From the NCBI GenBank assembly GCA_916613615.1, contig OU744733.1, positions 32,961,939-33,025,938 on the forward strand: a DNA stretch of 64,000 nt, read 5' to 3'. Source of the DNA: Steromphala cineraria. Taxonomy: Eukaryota > Mollusca > Gastropoda > Trochida > Trochidae. Within the stretch, counting starts at the first letter, position 1, and every line of letters begins with the position of its first letter. Below are positions 11,283-22,509 of the stretch, piece after piece. The position numbers and the translations under genes were made by a program. Below the pieces are notes generated by a model. The model saw only the letters and a list, made by a program, of their open reading frames with translations, searched no databases and was not told the DNA's origin.

Positions 11283-11378
11283 CAAAGGCGTAGTACGTGA
11301 AAGGCCAGCCGTTGTCGAGGTTGATATCACACAGAAACCCCGATATAAGGAACGTGAGGATCCCCGCTATAGCAACAC
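11283..11378 (-). CDS. SLC17-like exon: helix and NGWPFTYYAFG motif
   Basis: This exon is 96 nt: GT completing a glycine codon, 31 codons, then one base. The acceptor is ATAACCAG and the donor TTTG|GTATGA at 11283/11282. It encodes VAIAGILTFLISGFLCD, a membrane helix, then NGWPFTYYAFG, the SLC17 counterpart of the GW...FY.FG element before TM6. Phase agrees on both sides. Confidence 0.92.
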
Positions 11379-11474
11379 CTGGTTATAAACAAGAATTATG
11401 AAACCTCAATAACATCACTCTTTTGTTGCATTTATTTCGTAAATGAATTCTTCCTGACAGGACAAGGGAAGTAT

Positions 11475-11500
11475 AGACAGACAGACAGACAGACAGACAG
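11475..11500. repeat. GACA microsatellite
   Basis: About six and a half copies of the tetranucleotide GACA, in an SLC17-like intron. Confidence 0.9.
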
Positions 11501-11734
11501 ATACTTTGATTAGCACAGACCAATTTGGCAATTTACATAACGTTGTTATACAATACAAACAGGTTGGCGATGATGTACTGAAAGAGAATTAGTTACAACG
11601 GGCTTTAAATGCTTCAAAACAATATTTTGCTAATATTTTAACTTCTTTTACATTACAAGTCTGCATTAATGATATAAATTTGTAATAGGATGGTTTGGTG
11701 ACATAATACTTTTTCAGATATATTTTGCTGAATT

Positions 11735-12260
11735 CTTCGTATTTTGGGCAAATAACATCCTCGATAACCCAGCGCTTTCGTTCCGATAAATCTACACTAC
11801 AAGCCCTGGGAAACTTAACGGGGTTTTACCTCAAACCCAATTAGCTCCCTTTGCAATGACTCAGCTAAACGCTTGTTTTTTAACAAACAATGGGATCACT
11901 TCTAAAGCCACTTTTCTATCTCTCACTATGCCTTTCTTTTCGTCTTTTCCCTCATCATATTCGTTCCGTGTCTCCGTGATCTGTCTACTCTATTTTGGAT
12001 GGCACCATCCACGTGTTAAATAGCTGAAAAATTGCTGACAACACGTTAAACCCCAACTCACTCACTCACTTGATGTCGCGAATGGTTGAGTTGTTTACGC
12101 ACTTGGTGTCTGCGTTTCGTTCCTGATTGGATAACATGTTCGTAAAGGGAGGTAATTGGGTTTGAGATAAACCCCCGTAAAGTTTTCCAGGGCTTGTAGT
12201 GTAGATTTATCGGAACTAAAGCGCTGGATTATCGAGGATGGGCAAATAAGTGTAAAATGG
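11735..12260. mobile_element. Foldback element with a SINE-like tail in its loop
   Basis: Arms of about 110-120 bp (about 11740-11855 and 12110-12250) are inverted copies. Both contain GATAAATCTACACTACAAGC and a CCTCGATAA..CCAGCGCTTT block. Between them, at 12045-12068, is CGTTAAACCCCAACTCACTC continuing in CACT repeats, which resembles the 3' tail of molluscan tRNA-derived SINEs. A lone copy of the arm sequence lies at about 61042-61090. Confidence 0.7.
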
Positions 12261-12299
12261 AATTCATCCTCCACTTCCATGAGGTTATAGACGTACATA

Positions 12300-13740
12300 G
12301 GCGTTCGTTGCTATGTTGAAAAATGGGATGATAATCGTAATTTACATTTCGCTTTTTCGCTTTTCTGTGGTCATACAAGCGAACGTTCTCGGTTGTTATC
12401 GACATAATTCCTTTGAGTGACAGGTCATTATGTTGATCTTTCCCTCTTTATGAGTTATATTTCAACTATTATACTATTGGTTTTCTGTTGCAGTCAAAGT
12501 GTTAACACACTGTACCTTGTAAAACCAACCCACATCACTGTCCGACAGCTGAGTAGGGAAAGCAGTAATCATAGGCTTTTTATAATCAAAATGTGATTAG
12601 GGTGATGGGTATTTTACGATTGCTTCTGTAAATATTCCCCTTTGGCGTTATAAGTCAAATCAACGTGGTTATGATAATTTCTGAAATTCGCATTTACTTC
12701 TCACTTCTTCATGGGAAACGTTTATTCATAAAGAGAAAAATAGATAGAAAGAAAGTTTAGGAAGGAGAGATAGATAGATAGATTTTCTGTAATAAGGTAC
12801 ATCGCTTCACTTTCTGTAAGTGAATCAAGAGGTGGCGCGTAGGCTTATTCCCTTCCTCTCTGCGCCAAAACCAATTCGCTTAATCCTCACTTTGACTAAG
12901 GGCACCCTTAGACCTTAGCATTAGTATTGAGTTACGAAAGTTTAATAAGATTTTGTGCACGGAGACAAAAGTCGCCATGTACATATTTTTTTTCTTTATC
13001 TTATGTCTTTTTCTTCACGGGAAACCATAAAAGTCAAAATTAAGAGACACTGCGTGAACTGTCACTCATGTGTTTCCGTGTGTCAATCAGGCATGTTGTC
13101 GTTTTCCTATTGTTGTTATCATTGTCCGACACTTTAATATCTTAACATATCAAACTGACATTTTAAATGAAAGTTAGTTTTTAGGGAAATTATATTCAAA
13201 CGCCATAGTGTCTGCAATTCTAACATTCCACTGTACAATTAACAGTTTCTGGCATTCTGTGTTTTTTAGATATTCATGACTTTATATTAAAAATTTCCTT
13301 TGTCGTTATCTATTACTATTGAGAACTATAATTCAAAATCTAACGCCATCGTGTTTGAGGGATTTTTTTAACATATTTAGTTATTTACTAATTGTCGAAA
13401 ATCACTATGGTCCCTTACATGATGTAACCATGACTACCTTTAGAAGTAGCCACGACAATCTATTATGTCAATTTGTGTGCAGTACCTATTCATGATTTGA
13501 CTCAACATTGTTTAAAGGAATATAACTGTTTTAAATATGATATCCGTTTTTCTATAAAATATCATGAACATAAATCACATTGTGAAATACGTCATTTATG
13601 AAAATAAGACCAAGAGATCATTAAGATATTTGACAACTAAATAAAAAAGGCATCTTCTAATAATTCGTTAAATGGTCTCTGATTTTTTGTTTGAATTTCT
13701 CCAGATATGTAAGAATTTAAAAGTTGGTAAATTTGTTTAC
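12300..13740. other. Intron sequence without recognised features
   Basis: AT-rich DNA within the SLC17-like gene between exons 11283-11378 and 13741-13828. It holds short GATA and GAAA runs near 12740-12780. Open frames here are short and unlike known proteins. Confidence 0.6.
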
Positions 13741-13828
13741 CTGAAAACGAGGTTGTTGTGAGTTGGCTTTTCTCATACTTTGGTGCCCATTTAGACCAGA
13801 CGCCTTGAATAGCTGGGTCTATAGTTCC
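13741..13828 (-). CDS. SLC17-like exon: GT.DPAIQGVWSKWAP block
   Basis: This exon is 88 nt (29 codons plus one base). The acceptor is ATTTCAG at 13829-13835 and the donor TCAG|GTAAAC at 13741/13740. It encodes the motif DPAIQGVWSKWAPKYEKSQL, equivalent to the family block G..YPA.....W.PP.ER..L that links the fourth helix to the cytosolic loop. The split glycine codon (G|GT) is completed by the next exon, which supports the junction. Confidence 0.92.
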
Positions 13829-14619
13829 CTGAAATATAATTTAATATATAAGTAATATAAAAATCTCACAAAGATACAAAATTGTATATCAATAGCCTAC
13901 AAAAATGCACACTGTCTTTGAATCATGCTAATTCACTCAACTAATACATCATATAACGCTACATTGATATACCAATTAACTGAAATTTCATTCGATCCTA
14001 ATAGTTAATTAAAGTGAAATTTCATTCAACCCTTTAATTCATTCAACTATATATTCCATTCAAGATTATTTCCGATTTAACTTACATTTTCTTCAAACTT
14101 ATTTTAATTTAACAGATATTAAATTTAACGGTTTTATTCAACTGGCATTTCATTCAATCTTATATGTTTAAGGTTTTGTTGTTGAATACGAAATTGCACG
14201 ATTGTCCTTACCCGTTGATGTAACTTTCATATTTTTGTTTACAAAACCATTGCAACAACCAAATCTTAAACTTGTTTATGCCAAACAACAACGATTGTTC
14301 ACTATCTTCACGTAGCAATCATTTCAAACCCAAAACTTTGATTGATTGTAGATGCACTGGCCTATATAAGAAGGTAATTGAAACAGGTTGGCACAAAAAA
14401 GGACGTCAAATTCCCTCACCATAATGAAACCAAATACAATTTCCTTAGAGAGCATTACATACCCTAAATAATTTCAAACATTTGCACTTGTGCAGATATT
14501 ATATAAATGACATCGGTATGTTTATAGCAACAAGAAAGAGTATCGAAAAAAACAGATGTCTCCCCATACACCATTTCAGTTTTTTTTTAAATTCCTTGGG
14601 TCATGAAAAAGGGAAAAAT

Positions 14620-15325
14620 CGTAAAAATGAACTCCAATGATAACAATGGTGAATATTGGTCAAGTAGTTTCAGAGTTGTGCTCAAGCAACTAACTGACTA
14701 ACTGTTGCAATGAAAACAAGAAAATATATAATTGAAAAGCAATAGAACTCCCAAAATGCACATCTACATGGTATGAAGAGGATTTATACCAAATTTGGTG
14801 AAGTTTGGTCTTGAAGTATCAGAGTTATGACCCGTAAACTAACCAACCCTTCAATGACGAAGTCCACACTGTTACCATAGAAACCAAAAAATATATAATA
14901 AAGTATAAGTATACATAATTATAAGCTGAAACCCCAAAAAGCCATGTCCACGATATATTATGAACAGGATATATACCAAATTTGGTTAAGATTGGTCAAG
15001 TAGTTTCAGAGTTATGCTCCGGAAACGAATGGGAACGCTGACGCGGGCTTGTACAAGGACGCAAAGATGGACGCCGACCATTCTCTCCCCACAGAGGCAA
15101 CTCAGTCATACCCCAGTTAGCCTCTGTTCTATTACGCCAAAATCCTGGGGTTCCGGCAGATCGCCCTAGCGGCAAAAAGTTGTAACTTGAGATATCTCCC
15201 TTATTTGCAGCCAATGAAAACACCTTTTGAATGTCCACGACTTCGGGAATACTCAACGGTCGCTCAGTGACCTTCAAAAGAATCATGCCTTTAGGTTTCT
15301 TTTTCATTAACAGTGTGAGTCTCAG
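14620..15325. repeat. Tandem repeat with ACCAAATTTGGT core, plus inverted arm
   Basis: Three diverged units of about 155-190 bp (near 14630, 14780 and 14960) share 'accaaatttggt.aag.ttggtc' and 'agtttcagagttatg'. The last unit runs into GGACGCCGACCATTCTCTCC and a sequence (about 15060-15300) whose inverted partner is at about 15480-15700. The ACCAAA..TTGGT core and the GACGCCGAC end relate it to the satellite at 52.6-57.3 kb. Confidence 0.65.
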
Positions 15326-15479
15326 AGAGGGAAACTATTTCAAAATCAGATATGTATAGGGTTTTTCATTAGAAACATATTGTTTTATAATTGTGTAAAT
15401 TGTTCTTCGATTTATGATAAATTTTATTTTAATAATTCACCAAATAAAAAACAATGAGAAGGTAAAAAGCGATTGTTTT

Positions 15480-15722
15480 GTAGAAGGAAGAGTTATCTCC
15501 TTGGTGCGGATCCACACGGGAATAGCCGAACTTTTGCGAATGACCACTTTTGAAACGGCGTCGCTTCTTGCACAACTAACTTTGATTGCCTCCAATCAGA
15601 TTTCTACCTTTCTATCCCGTATGTTAGCCGTAATGGAACAGAGGCTAATTCAGGTATGACTGAGTTGCCTCTGCGGGGAGAGAATGGACGCCGACGGGAA
15701 CTCAGCCAAACCAATATGTGTG
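15480..15722. repeat. Inverted partner arm of the 15.06-15.30 kb repeat
   Basis: The stretch around 15625-15690 is the reverse complement of 15055-15125. Both contain GAACAGAGGCTAA..CAGGTATGACTGAGTTGCCTCTG-type sequence. It ends GGGAACTCAGCCAAACCAAT about 40 bp from the donor of exon 15754-15987. Similar end sequence occurs at about 52585-52610 in opposite orientation. Confidence 0.65.
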
Positions 15723-15753
15723 GGGGAGATATAATGATGATCATCATCCTCAC

Positions 15754-15987
15754 CATAAAGAAACCGACCACAATCCTCAGAGCGATGATCGCGTCAGTAT
15801 TCCATCTGGCAGCCACGGGGGTCGCTAGGGTCGCTAGCGATCCGAAGATGAGGGACATGGCAATAACGATCTTGCTTCCAAACTTGCCAGCTAAGAAGCC
15901 CCCAGCGACCGGTGTGAAGATGAAGCCGATGGTATAGGAGGTCAGTAGAAGACCCTCGAACTCAGAAGGCCAGTCGAATTCTGCTAC
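15754..15987 (-). CDS. SLC17-like exon: TM2 to TM3 region
   Basis: This exon is 234 nt (78 codons) in phase 0 at both ends. The acceptor is TTTCAG at 15988-15993 and the donor ATG|GTGAGG at 15754/15753. It encodes FDWPSEFEGLLLTSYTIGF, the counterpart of the conserved FDWD..QGLLLSSYFYGY block, then FTPVAGGFLAGKFGSK (helix 2, the glycine-rich signature loop and a basic residue), a helix IVIAMSLIFGSLATL, and IIALRIVVGFFM. This is the most diagnostic exon for the family. A dispersed repeat ends only about 30 bp past the donor. Confidence 0.92.
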
Positions 15988-16619
15988 CTGAAATATTGGC
16001 AGAAGATTAACTCTGTTTATTCTTGACGAAAAAGGTGACGATCTTGATAATTACAGTATCAATCTATGCAGAAGTTGATCTTACGATGTCTTTACTTGAC
16101 ATTTGGAGAGAAATTTATAAAGGGGTAACCCTGTTTATCGACCCCCTTTCCTGTACCATCTGAAAATAAATACAGTTTTAATCACTTGACATTGCATATT
16201 GTTGCGGACATTGCCTTTAATTATCGGAATGTATAGAGAAAGTCAATGCCCAAATATATAAGACATCGATGTTGTTGATAAAACATGTTTCCTAGCAACG
16301 ATTATACTGAGTAAAATATTAAAGTGACTTCGTTGCTTCATCGTATGATATTCAAACTTCAGAAACTTTGTATGTAAACTTTAAAAATATCTAAATAAGA
16401 TTTGCAAGTCTGTCTTATAGAATGCCCATCGGATGGTTCGGAATAGTGCAATCTTCTTTAATACTATCAAATATAAATATAAAAACATACGCATCATGCT
16501 AGTATTCATCCATGCACAGTCGTATGATACATTTTACCTTCTATCGGCATAATAGTCCTTTGTTCATATGAATGCATATAAGGACATATGCATTCATGCT
16601 AACATGTTTGTACACACGA

Positions 16620-16692
16620 TGCATTAACCTTAAAGTTTGTTAAACTGTTCTTCGCACAAATGTGCGCAATGGTGCCATTTTGAGCCTTGTTG
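16620..16692 (-). pseudogene. Partial duplicate of the 3' end of SLC17-like exon 16765-17033
   Basis: Read on the minus strand, this encodes NGTI, then a divergent stretch, then KNSLTNFK followed by AAG|GTTAAT. This matches the exon's NGTIDFDTYVQKNNLTNFK and donor AAG|GTAAAT. Similarity continues into the intron (GCATCG/GCATCT). The upstream part of the exon, including the acceptor, is missing, so it is most likely a dead duplicate rather than an alternative exon. The GT of the donor is retained. Confidence 0.7.
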
Positions 16693-16764
16693 TCCTTTTA
16701 CCCATGTATATATACGTGGACATATGCATACACACCACCATGCATTCATAGACGATGCATTTAC

Positions 16765-17033
16765 CTTAAAGTTTGTTAAGTTGTTCTTCTGGACGTATGT
16801 GTCAAAATCGATGGTGCCATTTTCACTCTGATTGGCTGTTAGCCCCGTGTGGCCGTCTTGCATACAGACAACTGCCATCCCCATGAACTGTCGCAGTGCA
16901 GTCTGGGAGAGTCGGGCCAGGCACGTGAGATAAGCAGCGGTCCATCTGCAGGATCCATATTTCTCAAGGAAACCCTGGTTCTTCACTTCCGCCAAACCTT
17001 GCTTGGTACCATCCAAACTTTGCTTCCCTTTGA
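16765..17033 (-). CDS. SLC17-like exon: first membrane helix and lumenal loop
   Basis: This exon is 269 nt: two bases completing a codon, then 89 codons. The acceptor is TTTCCAG at 17034-17040 and the donor AAG|GTAAAT falls at 16765/16764. It encodes a charged, probably cytosolic lead-in, a hydrophobic segment around WTAAYLTCLARLSQTALRQF that matches TM1 of the family, then a hydrophilic loop with three N-glycosylation sequons (NQS, NGT, NLT), as expected of the large TM1-TM2 lumenal loop. It ends NLTNFK and joins in frame to VAEFDW of the next exon. The upstream exon with the initiator Met is not identified. Confidence 0.85.
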
Positions 17034-17940
17034 CTGGAAATATAATGAAGGTGTTCCATTACATTTGTTATGTTAAATTAGTTGAAAACAGTAGAAAACA
17101 TTTACTGAATTGGTAAACTTTCTTGCGCAGAAACGAATAAAACATAAAAATATTACAAAAATGTAAAAATAAATCCCATAGATTTAATCGAGATATTTAT
17201 AATTAAGACCAAGAGTAATTAAATCAGAGAGTCAAGTTGTTGGTGTTCTACAGTATGGTGGCGTTAACAAATTAATGGTCAAGGAGGTTGTAAATGTGAA
17301 TAAAAACTTTTTTTTATCAAATTTCATATTTTTATGCTAAAATGACAAAATCCTTGCGGAAAAAAATTTCAAAAGGCTTTCAGGATTCAAAGTATATTTG
17401 AACAGACATAAAAGGTACTCTGAAGTGGGAAATTGAGTTGTGAAAATGTTCCGACGTTTACATTGCTTCTCAGTTAAGTAAATTGTGGTTTGCTCAAAAT
17501 ATTTTCGTAGCATTTGTCATAAGCATTCCATTTTGAGGAAAACAATTTTGCAACTTCAGTTTCTATGATAACTGACGTCGACCATTCGCGAAAATAGTGC
17601 GAAATTGTGGAATATCGATAGATGCGAAATATTTCGTGTATTCGCTATTCTTCAAATTTACTTCGCAGTGCGATTGTGCCCTTTAATTGTAAAGACAAAT
17701 GGAAATCATGCACTATAATTGAGTAATTCTTTCGCAGAATTACTGTCTAAAGTGTTAGTTGAATAAATCAAAGTTATTAAATTCCTAAACATACTGCAAA
17801 AACATTTTCTAAAGGTTTGTCCTTTTCATCTGGAAGTGTCTCATTAATGATTTGGAAGGTTAAGTTTGGTAGATCTTTCTACAATGGAGTCATTGTAATC
17901 TGCCTACAATATGTATGGACAGGAACATTGTAACTTCACC
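17034..17940. other. Non-coding, probable 5' intron of the SLC17-like gene
   Basis: AT-rich sequence upstream (minus strand) of the first recognised exon. No start-codon exon, promoter or CpG-rich region could be supported. Confidence 0.5.
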
Positions 17941-17951
17941 CAAGCCTTTTT

Positions 17952-18254
17952 AAGGGGGCAATAATCCATTTTTAAGAAATTAGAGTTATCTCAGAAAAAC
18001 AAAAATAAATGTATCTAAGTGTAAGATAATGTTTTAAAATCTAATAAAGCACTTCCAAAACGAGATTATCATGTTCCTAAAAGGTAACCGAGTCCATTTC
18101 CCAACCAAAAACGTATAAAAAACGTGTTAACATAAAAAGGCCGCCAAGTATTTGAACTAAATACGGACCATCGGGGAAGATAAAACATTTTTCAAAAGCT
18201 ACACTTTATTGGTGAAGTTCATAAATTTAATTCCAGATAAACGTGCTACACCCC
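17952..18254. mobile_element. Diverged R1-like MITE
   Basis: It starts TTAAGGGGGCAATAATCC and ends AAACGTGCTACACCCCTTTG, recalling R1 termini, and has a central GGCCGCCAA as in R1. The interior is otherwise too diverged to align with confidence. Confidence 0.45.
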
Positions 18255-18539
18255 TTTGTTACCTTGTTTAGATGTACGATATACTTTGAAGACTTGACCA
18301 AACAAGCTGTACAACTATTTGACAAGATCAAGACACAACTCGCTCTAGTCCAATCACCGGCTGATTTAAACCTTGCTGTGGAGCGTAAAAAGTCGTTGTT
18401 TGAGTGCGGCAATGTGGTGTTCTCTAGGTACGTTGTTTCATTCAGTTGATCTCCATCGCAATAGTCTAGAGAGTAGGCACAGAAAGGTTTGGAAAAATGG
18501 TGCAAGGCTTGAACTTGATAAGTTTTGGGTCTTATTTAA

Positions 18540-18766
18540 AGGGGTTCTCAAACTTCTAATTTTTAACTTCCAGTGTTTTATTAGCGAGGCCCTCTCCGAC
18601 CCTCTCGGGGCCTCGCTAATAAAACACTGGACGTTAAAAATTAGAAGTTGGAGACCCCCTATATGTTTTTAACTTCCTGTGTTTTATTAGCGAGGCCCCT
18701 AGAGGGTCGGAGAGGGCCTCGCTAATAAAACACTGGAAGTTAAAAATAAGAAGTTGGAGACCCCCT
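18540..18766. mobile_element. Double-hairpin foldback MITE flanked by TTAA
   Basis: TTAA occurs at 18536-18539 and 18767-18770. The element opens AGGGGTTCTCAAACTTCTAA and closes with its complement. It holds four alternating copies of an arm with CAGTGTTTTATTAGCGAGGC, making two consecutive hairpins (centres near 18605 and 18705). The hairpin tips carry GAGGGTCGGAGAGG-type sequence. Confidence 0.85.
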
Positions 18767-18779
18767 TTAAGTGTGGCCT

Positions 18780-20240
18780 TGCAAGGACGTGTATAATGGT
18801 TTCAAGTGCTGTGATGAATAACCCGGTGCTGATTTGGGGTTTTTGGCACATCGGGACTCTTGAATTTTAAAGTTATGGGTGTTACATCTTAATTTACCTA
18901 TACAGTACTTAAAATCTTAATAAAACTTAAATAATACAAGTTGTTGATGATATTTCGTCAAACATGTCTTGTTGGTAAATATCTTTAAATCTCCGTTTGA
19001 ATATTTGGGTAAAACACTGTACATTATTCACATTTTGTGCAAGCCAGACATGTCCGAAACTATGGCTTAAAAGAATATTCCTTGCTAGTTTCATTCCAAT
19101 TCCAAAGATTATGACCAGAAAAAAACACTAAATAAGCTGTTTTGGGACCCCTCGTGTATTTGGACAGTCATACAATTATAAGTATCATACTTTGATGTTT
19201 GAAATTGTGAGTACTTCTTCACATCTGATATGCCTGTCACAACGGTTCGTAGCCGCATTTCATTTTGATTTGGATTTTGTTAATTACTCTTTTGAAAATT
19301 TGTATCGGGTTTTTGCCCCTGAGTGGATAGTGTTTTATCCTATCAAGAAACTGACAAATATGATTTTCCTCTTGCATATATTTTATTAATCAACAAGACA
19401 CTTACCTTTCATAATTATATGTAAATCCTAGCTGAAGGTATCTGGTACCATGGTAATTTATGGAAACTCGTTAAGTATAAGGTTGAGTTTAGAAATCATC
19501 TCTTTATATAGGAATAATTTGAGAGACATTATATATGTCAAAATCTGACAACGTCATGTATGAAAGATATTTTAAGTCGTATTAGAATATATTAGTTTTG
19601 TTGACACGATTGCCAAGCTTATGTCATATCTTACAATCTTAATAGTTTTCGAGAGAGTTATATTGAAATAAAAATATATCTAAATAACGTAAATTCAAGA
19701 AATTCCAAAAGTATACAGGATAAAATTTCCTTGGTTTTGTTTGAAAATATGAGCTTATTTAGTATATTCATGTATGTGGTTTTTTTTATTTAACATCGTG
19801 TTTTTCATGGAAATGGATTAAATACCAAATGAACTTTAGTTTGAGTTACAAATATAACAATTTAACATTTCTTAACTATTTGATTGGTATGTATCATTAA
19901 TACATTCAACCTTGGGAGCTCTGTCAATATATTTAGATAAAATATACAAGAGGTTTAACATACTCTATCATAAACAACTTCATGATATCTGGAACAATAG
20001 TTTACATCATTATTTGTTGAATTATTACTTGTGCATACAATTAGTCAGCGTCAAAGTTGATAGAGATTTTACAGCCGATTTCTACAGCTAGGAATCTATT
20101 GAAATAAATTTGATATATAAAAATTTGTTCAAGTACTTATAATTTTTATACTTATCTTGAAATGATGTTTTTCCCTTGTCCTCTTTGATTTATTCATTTA
20201 TTCATTTATATATTTTTTGATACTTTTAAAAAGATTAAAA
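18780..20240. other. AT-rich DNA without recognised features
   Basis: No coding, RNA or repeat signal could be supported. The sequence is dominated by AT-rich low-complexity runs. Confidence 0.6.
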
Positions 20241-20321
20241 TTCTTCTTTTGTTTTTGCTAAATTCAGATGTCTTCAATCAAAACGAGGATAAGGTAAAAC
20301 TAAGCTTGAAAGTAAGCGTCT

Positions 20322-20515
20322 TGCTACAGCATACATGTCTCCGCGTTGCTCAAACATATACCCTGATACATATCGGGCTAAACCTCTCGATTCACCATAT
20401 AAAGCAATCCAATTCAAAGATGCCCTTTCTGCTATTGCGGCAGACCGATTCCCTTCGTTCCGGGTACTTACGGTGTGACTCAAATTCACCAATGAGAGTG
20501 CTAGAAGAAAATATA
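20322..20515. repeat. R2 dispersed repeat, left part
   Basis: It contains ACATGTCTCCGCGTTGCTCA, ATATACCCTGATA and GATGCCCTTTCTGCTATTGC, all paralleled in the copy at 21985-22140. A mariner-type MITE interrupts it. The sequence after the MITE (21009-21080) probably continues the same repeat. Minus-strand open frames over it are not protein-like. Confidence 0.6.
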
Positions 20516-20517
20516 TA

Positions 20518-21006
20518 CAGAGTCGTGCAATAAGTATTCGGACGGTGACGTGTTTCCCCATAGACTTGCATGTTAAATTGGTGTAGCATAAATATATTTC
20601 ACGCATTTAATTTCCGTCGGATTCTGTTCATTGTTTGCAGATTTGTAACGAATCATCTCAGCTACATTATCATAATTTCTGTTTAATTTTTGATCTATCA
20701 TCTTAGGAACGACAGCAATTAAATCATATGATGTACGTAGTTGTGAAAAGTTTATAATGGTGATCTATGGAACACGTTTCCAATTTTTTTACATACATCG
20801 GTAAATCTGGCGACATTACATAAACATTAATCGGATAAATAAATAGTAATTATGAACTTCAAGCTGAGAAGATTTCAATTCAACCTGCAAAGTTTTACAA
20901 TGATTCAACACGAACTTTTTTTATGAAAATTATTTAAGCTACACTGATTTAACATGTAAGTCTATGAAAATAACGTCTTCTTCCGAATACTTATTGCACG
21001 ACTCTG
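20518..21006. mobile_element. Mariner-type MITE, 489 bp, TA-flanked
   Basis: TA stands at 20516-20517 and 21007-21008. The inverted termini are about 75 bp and start CAGAGTCGTGCAATAAGTAT, continuing with TTCGGA and, further in, CATAGACTT.CATGTTAAAT. No transposase is encoded. TA duplication and CAG ends fit Tc1/mariner. Confidence 0.9.
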
Positions 21007-21984
21007 TATGTCCGGTTGCACGATCCTGTTGGGCTCGAAAGCAGCGTTCTTTTAGACGTTTACGAGGTGCATCGCTACAGAACATGTACAGCGCATGGAG
21101 TTCAAAATGGTTTGAACGAAAGAAGAATGACTATACATAGCGTTGATTAACCAACTGTCATATCCACATAAGCTTTCTCATTAAACTATGGAGCTCCTTC
21201 GCAGTAGGCTAGAGAGTAGGCACCGACACGTTGAAGGTTCAAGGCTCATGTGATATAAATATCGATTTCATTAATTGTTTTCTTTTTAGGTATTTTCAAG
21301 GTGAAGTTCATCTTGGTCGGTTTGCATTAAGGTAATTAAAACGTAACGACAAACTCTTAGGATTTTCATTTTGTATAATACAGTTAAGGTTCTAATTTCA
21401 AATAATGTTCCACATGAAACTAAAACCGTTTAATCGCATATCCCTTTCAAATATATTCAATTGGCCTAAAGCATACATTGTGCATTCATTTTAATGGTAT
21501 TGCATAAAATTATATATTTATGGTTGAAACTCCGTATTCTATAGAGCGAAATTGCATAAAATTTAAACTTTTTGACTAATTTAATAATCCTAACAAACAA
21601 ATGACGCAGTAGTATTACAAATGAGGTATGCTGCACGAAATACGCACATTTCATAGTATTTTATAACATATTTCCAAGTCGCATAAGACAATTAAAACCC
21701 AGCATAAGTCCGGTCACTGTTCACTTTCATCTTCAATATGCAATGTGAAAAACTTCTGAAACAATTCCAAATGTAACACTTATAAAACATAACAAAGGTA
21801 AAGACGCAGAATTGTATTTAACATTCTCAAAGAGGACAATACAAAGGTTAAAATTACGAAAAATTTGAAAGTACGCCAAATATAAGTACCAAAGAACAAA
21901 TTACCTCATAAAACCTTTTAGTGGAATGACGTAGCTTCAGGAAAGAATAGATTTGTCAGTATCCAATATGTCAAAAGTTTTCAT

Positions 21985-22143
21985 GTATGCATCCTGCTAC
22001 ATCAGCGTATATGTCTCCGCTAATGCTACAGCCGATCCCCTGATATCCTCCTATGGTCTTCTGTCGTATCGCTATATATAGCAAGCCAATCAAATGATGC
22101 CCTTTCAGCGATAGCGGCAAACTAGCGGCTTTGGTAAGCATAA
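21985..22143. repeat. R2 dispersed repeat copy
   Basis: It contains GCTACATCAGCGTATATGTC, CCCCTGATATCCTCC, and GATGCCCTTTCAGCGATAGC parallel to 20322-20515. It directly abuts the left TTAA of an R1 MITE. Confidence 0.6.
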
Positions 22144-22148
22144 CTTAA

Positions 22149-22502
22149 AGGGGCAGTAGCACGTTTTTTGATAATTTTACATTTTAAATATTTCACTTAT
22201 AATTTAAGTAAATGCTAAATTTATCATATTGACAGTGTCAACAATCTCATTACACAAGCCAATCACCCATAGTCAGAGAACAAAGTATGAGGTTCACATA
22301 AAATCCATTGGCGGCCATTTTTTTTTTAACACCTTTAATTCATTTTTGTAAGAAAAATGAATCTCATGGCTGAACTTCACGTTACATATTTGAATTATTA
22401 CTGCTTCATTTAGTTTGAATACATTGTCTTTCAATTGGAACTATTTATTTTCATTTTCCTGACATCACCTTCTATTCCCCCTAAAAACGTGCTACTGCCC
22501 CT
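22149..22502. mobile_element. R1 MITE, complete
   Basis: This 354-bp copy has termini AGGGGCAGTAGCACG and CGTGCTACTGCCCCT and TTAA at 22145-22148 and 22503-22506. The internal block GGCGGCCATTTTTTT and the CTGACATCACCTT block are family hallmarks. Confidence 0.92.
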
Positions 22503-22509
22503 TTAAACA

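Larger units (their letters stand above)
5110..17033 (-). other. SLC17-like MFS transporter gene, partial (seven internal exons)
   Basis: Seven minus-strand exons (16765-17033, 15754-15987, 13741-13828, 11283-11378, 10412-10539, 5759-5908, 5110-5243) have AG acceptors and GT donors, and their phases join without a break into 366 complete codons. The deduced order matches SLC17 transporters (sialin, vesicular glutamate/nucleotide, type I phosphate carriers): a first membrane segment, a glycosylatable lumenal loop, the next helices of the N-terminal bundle, a charged central loop, then the start of the C-terminal bundle. Family members move organic anions or phosphate across lysosomal, vesicular or plasma membranes. 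Substrate cannot be assigned here. The start-codon exon (before 17033, joining in phase 1) and the C-terminal exons (after 5110, phase 2) are not recognised. Confidence 0.88.

Noticed and set aside
16637..17076. Plus-strand ORFs opposite the TM1 exon
   Set aside because: Shadows of the minus-strand exon; no protein resemblance.
20274..20606. 110-codon minus-strand ORF with a hydrophobic start
   Set aside because: It lies across an R2 repeat and one end of the mariner-type MITE and does not resemble the missing SLC17 exons.
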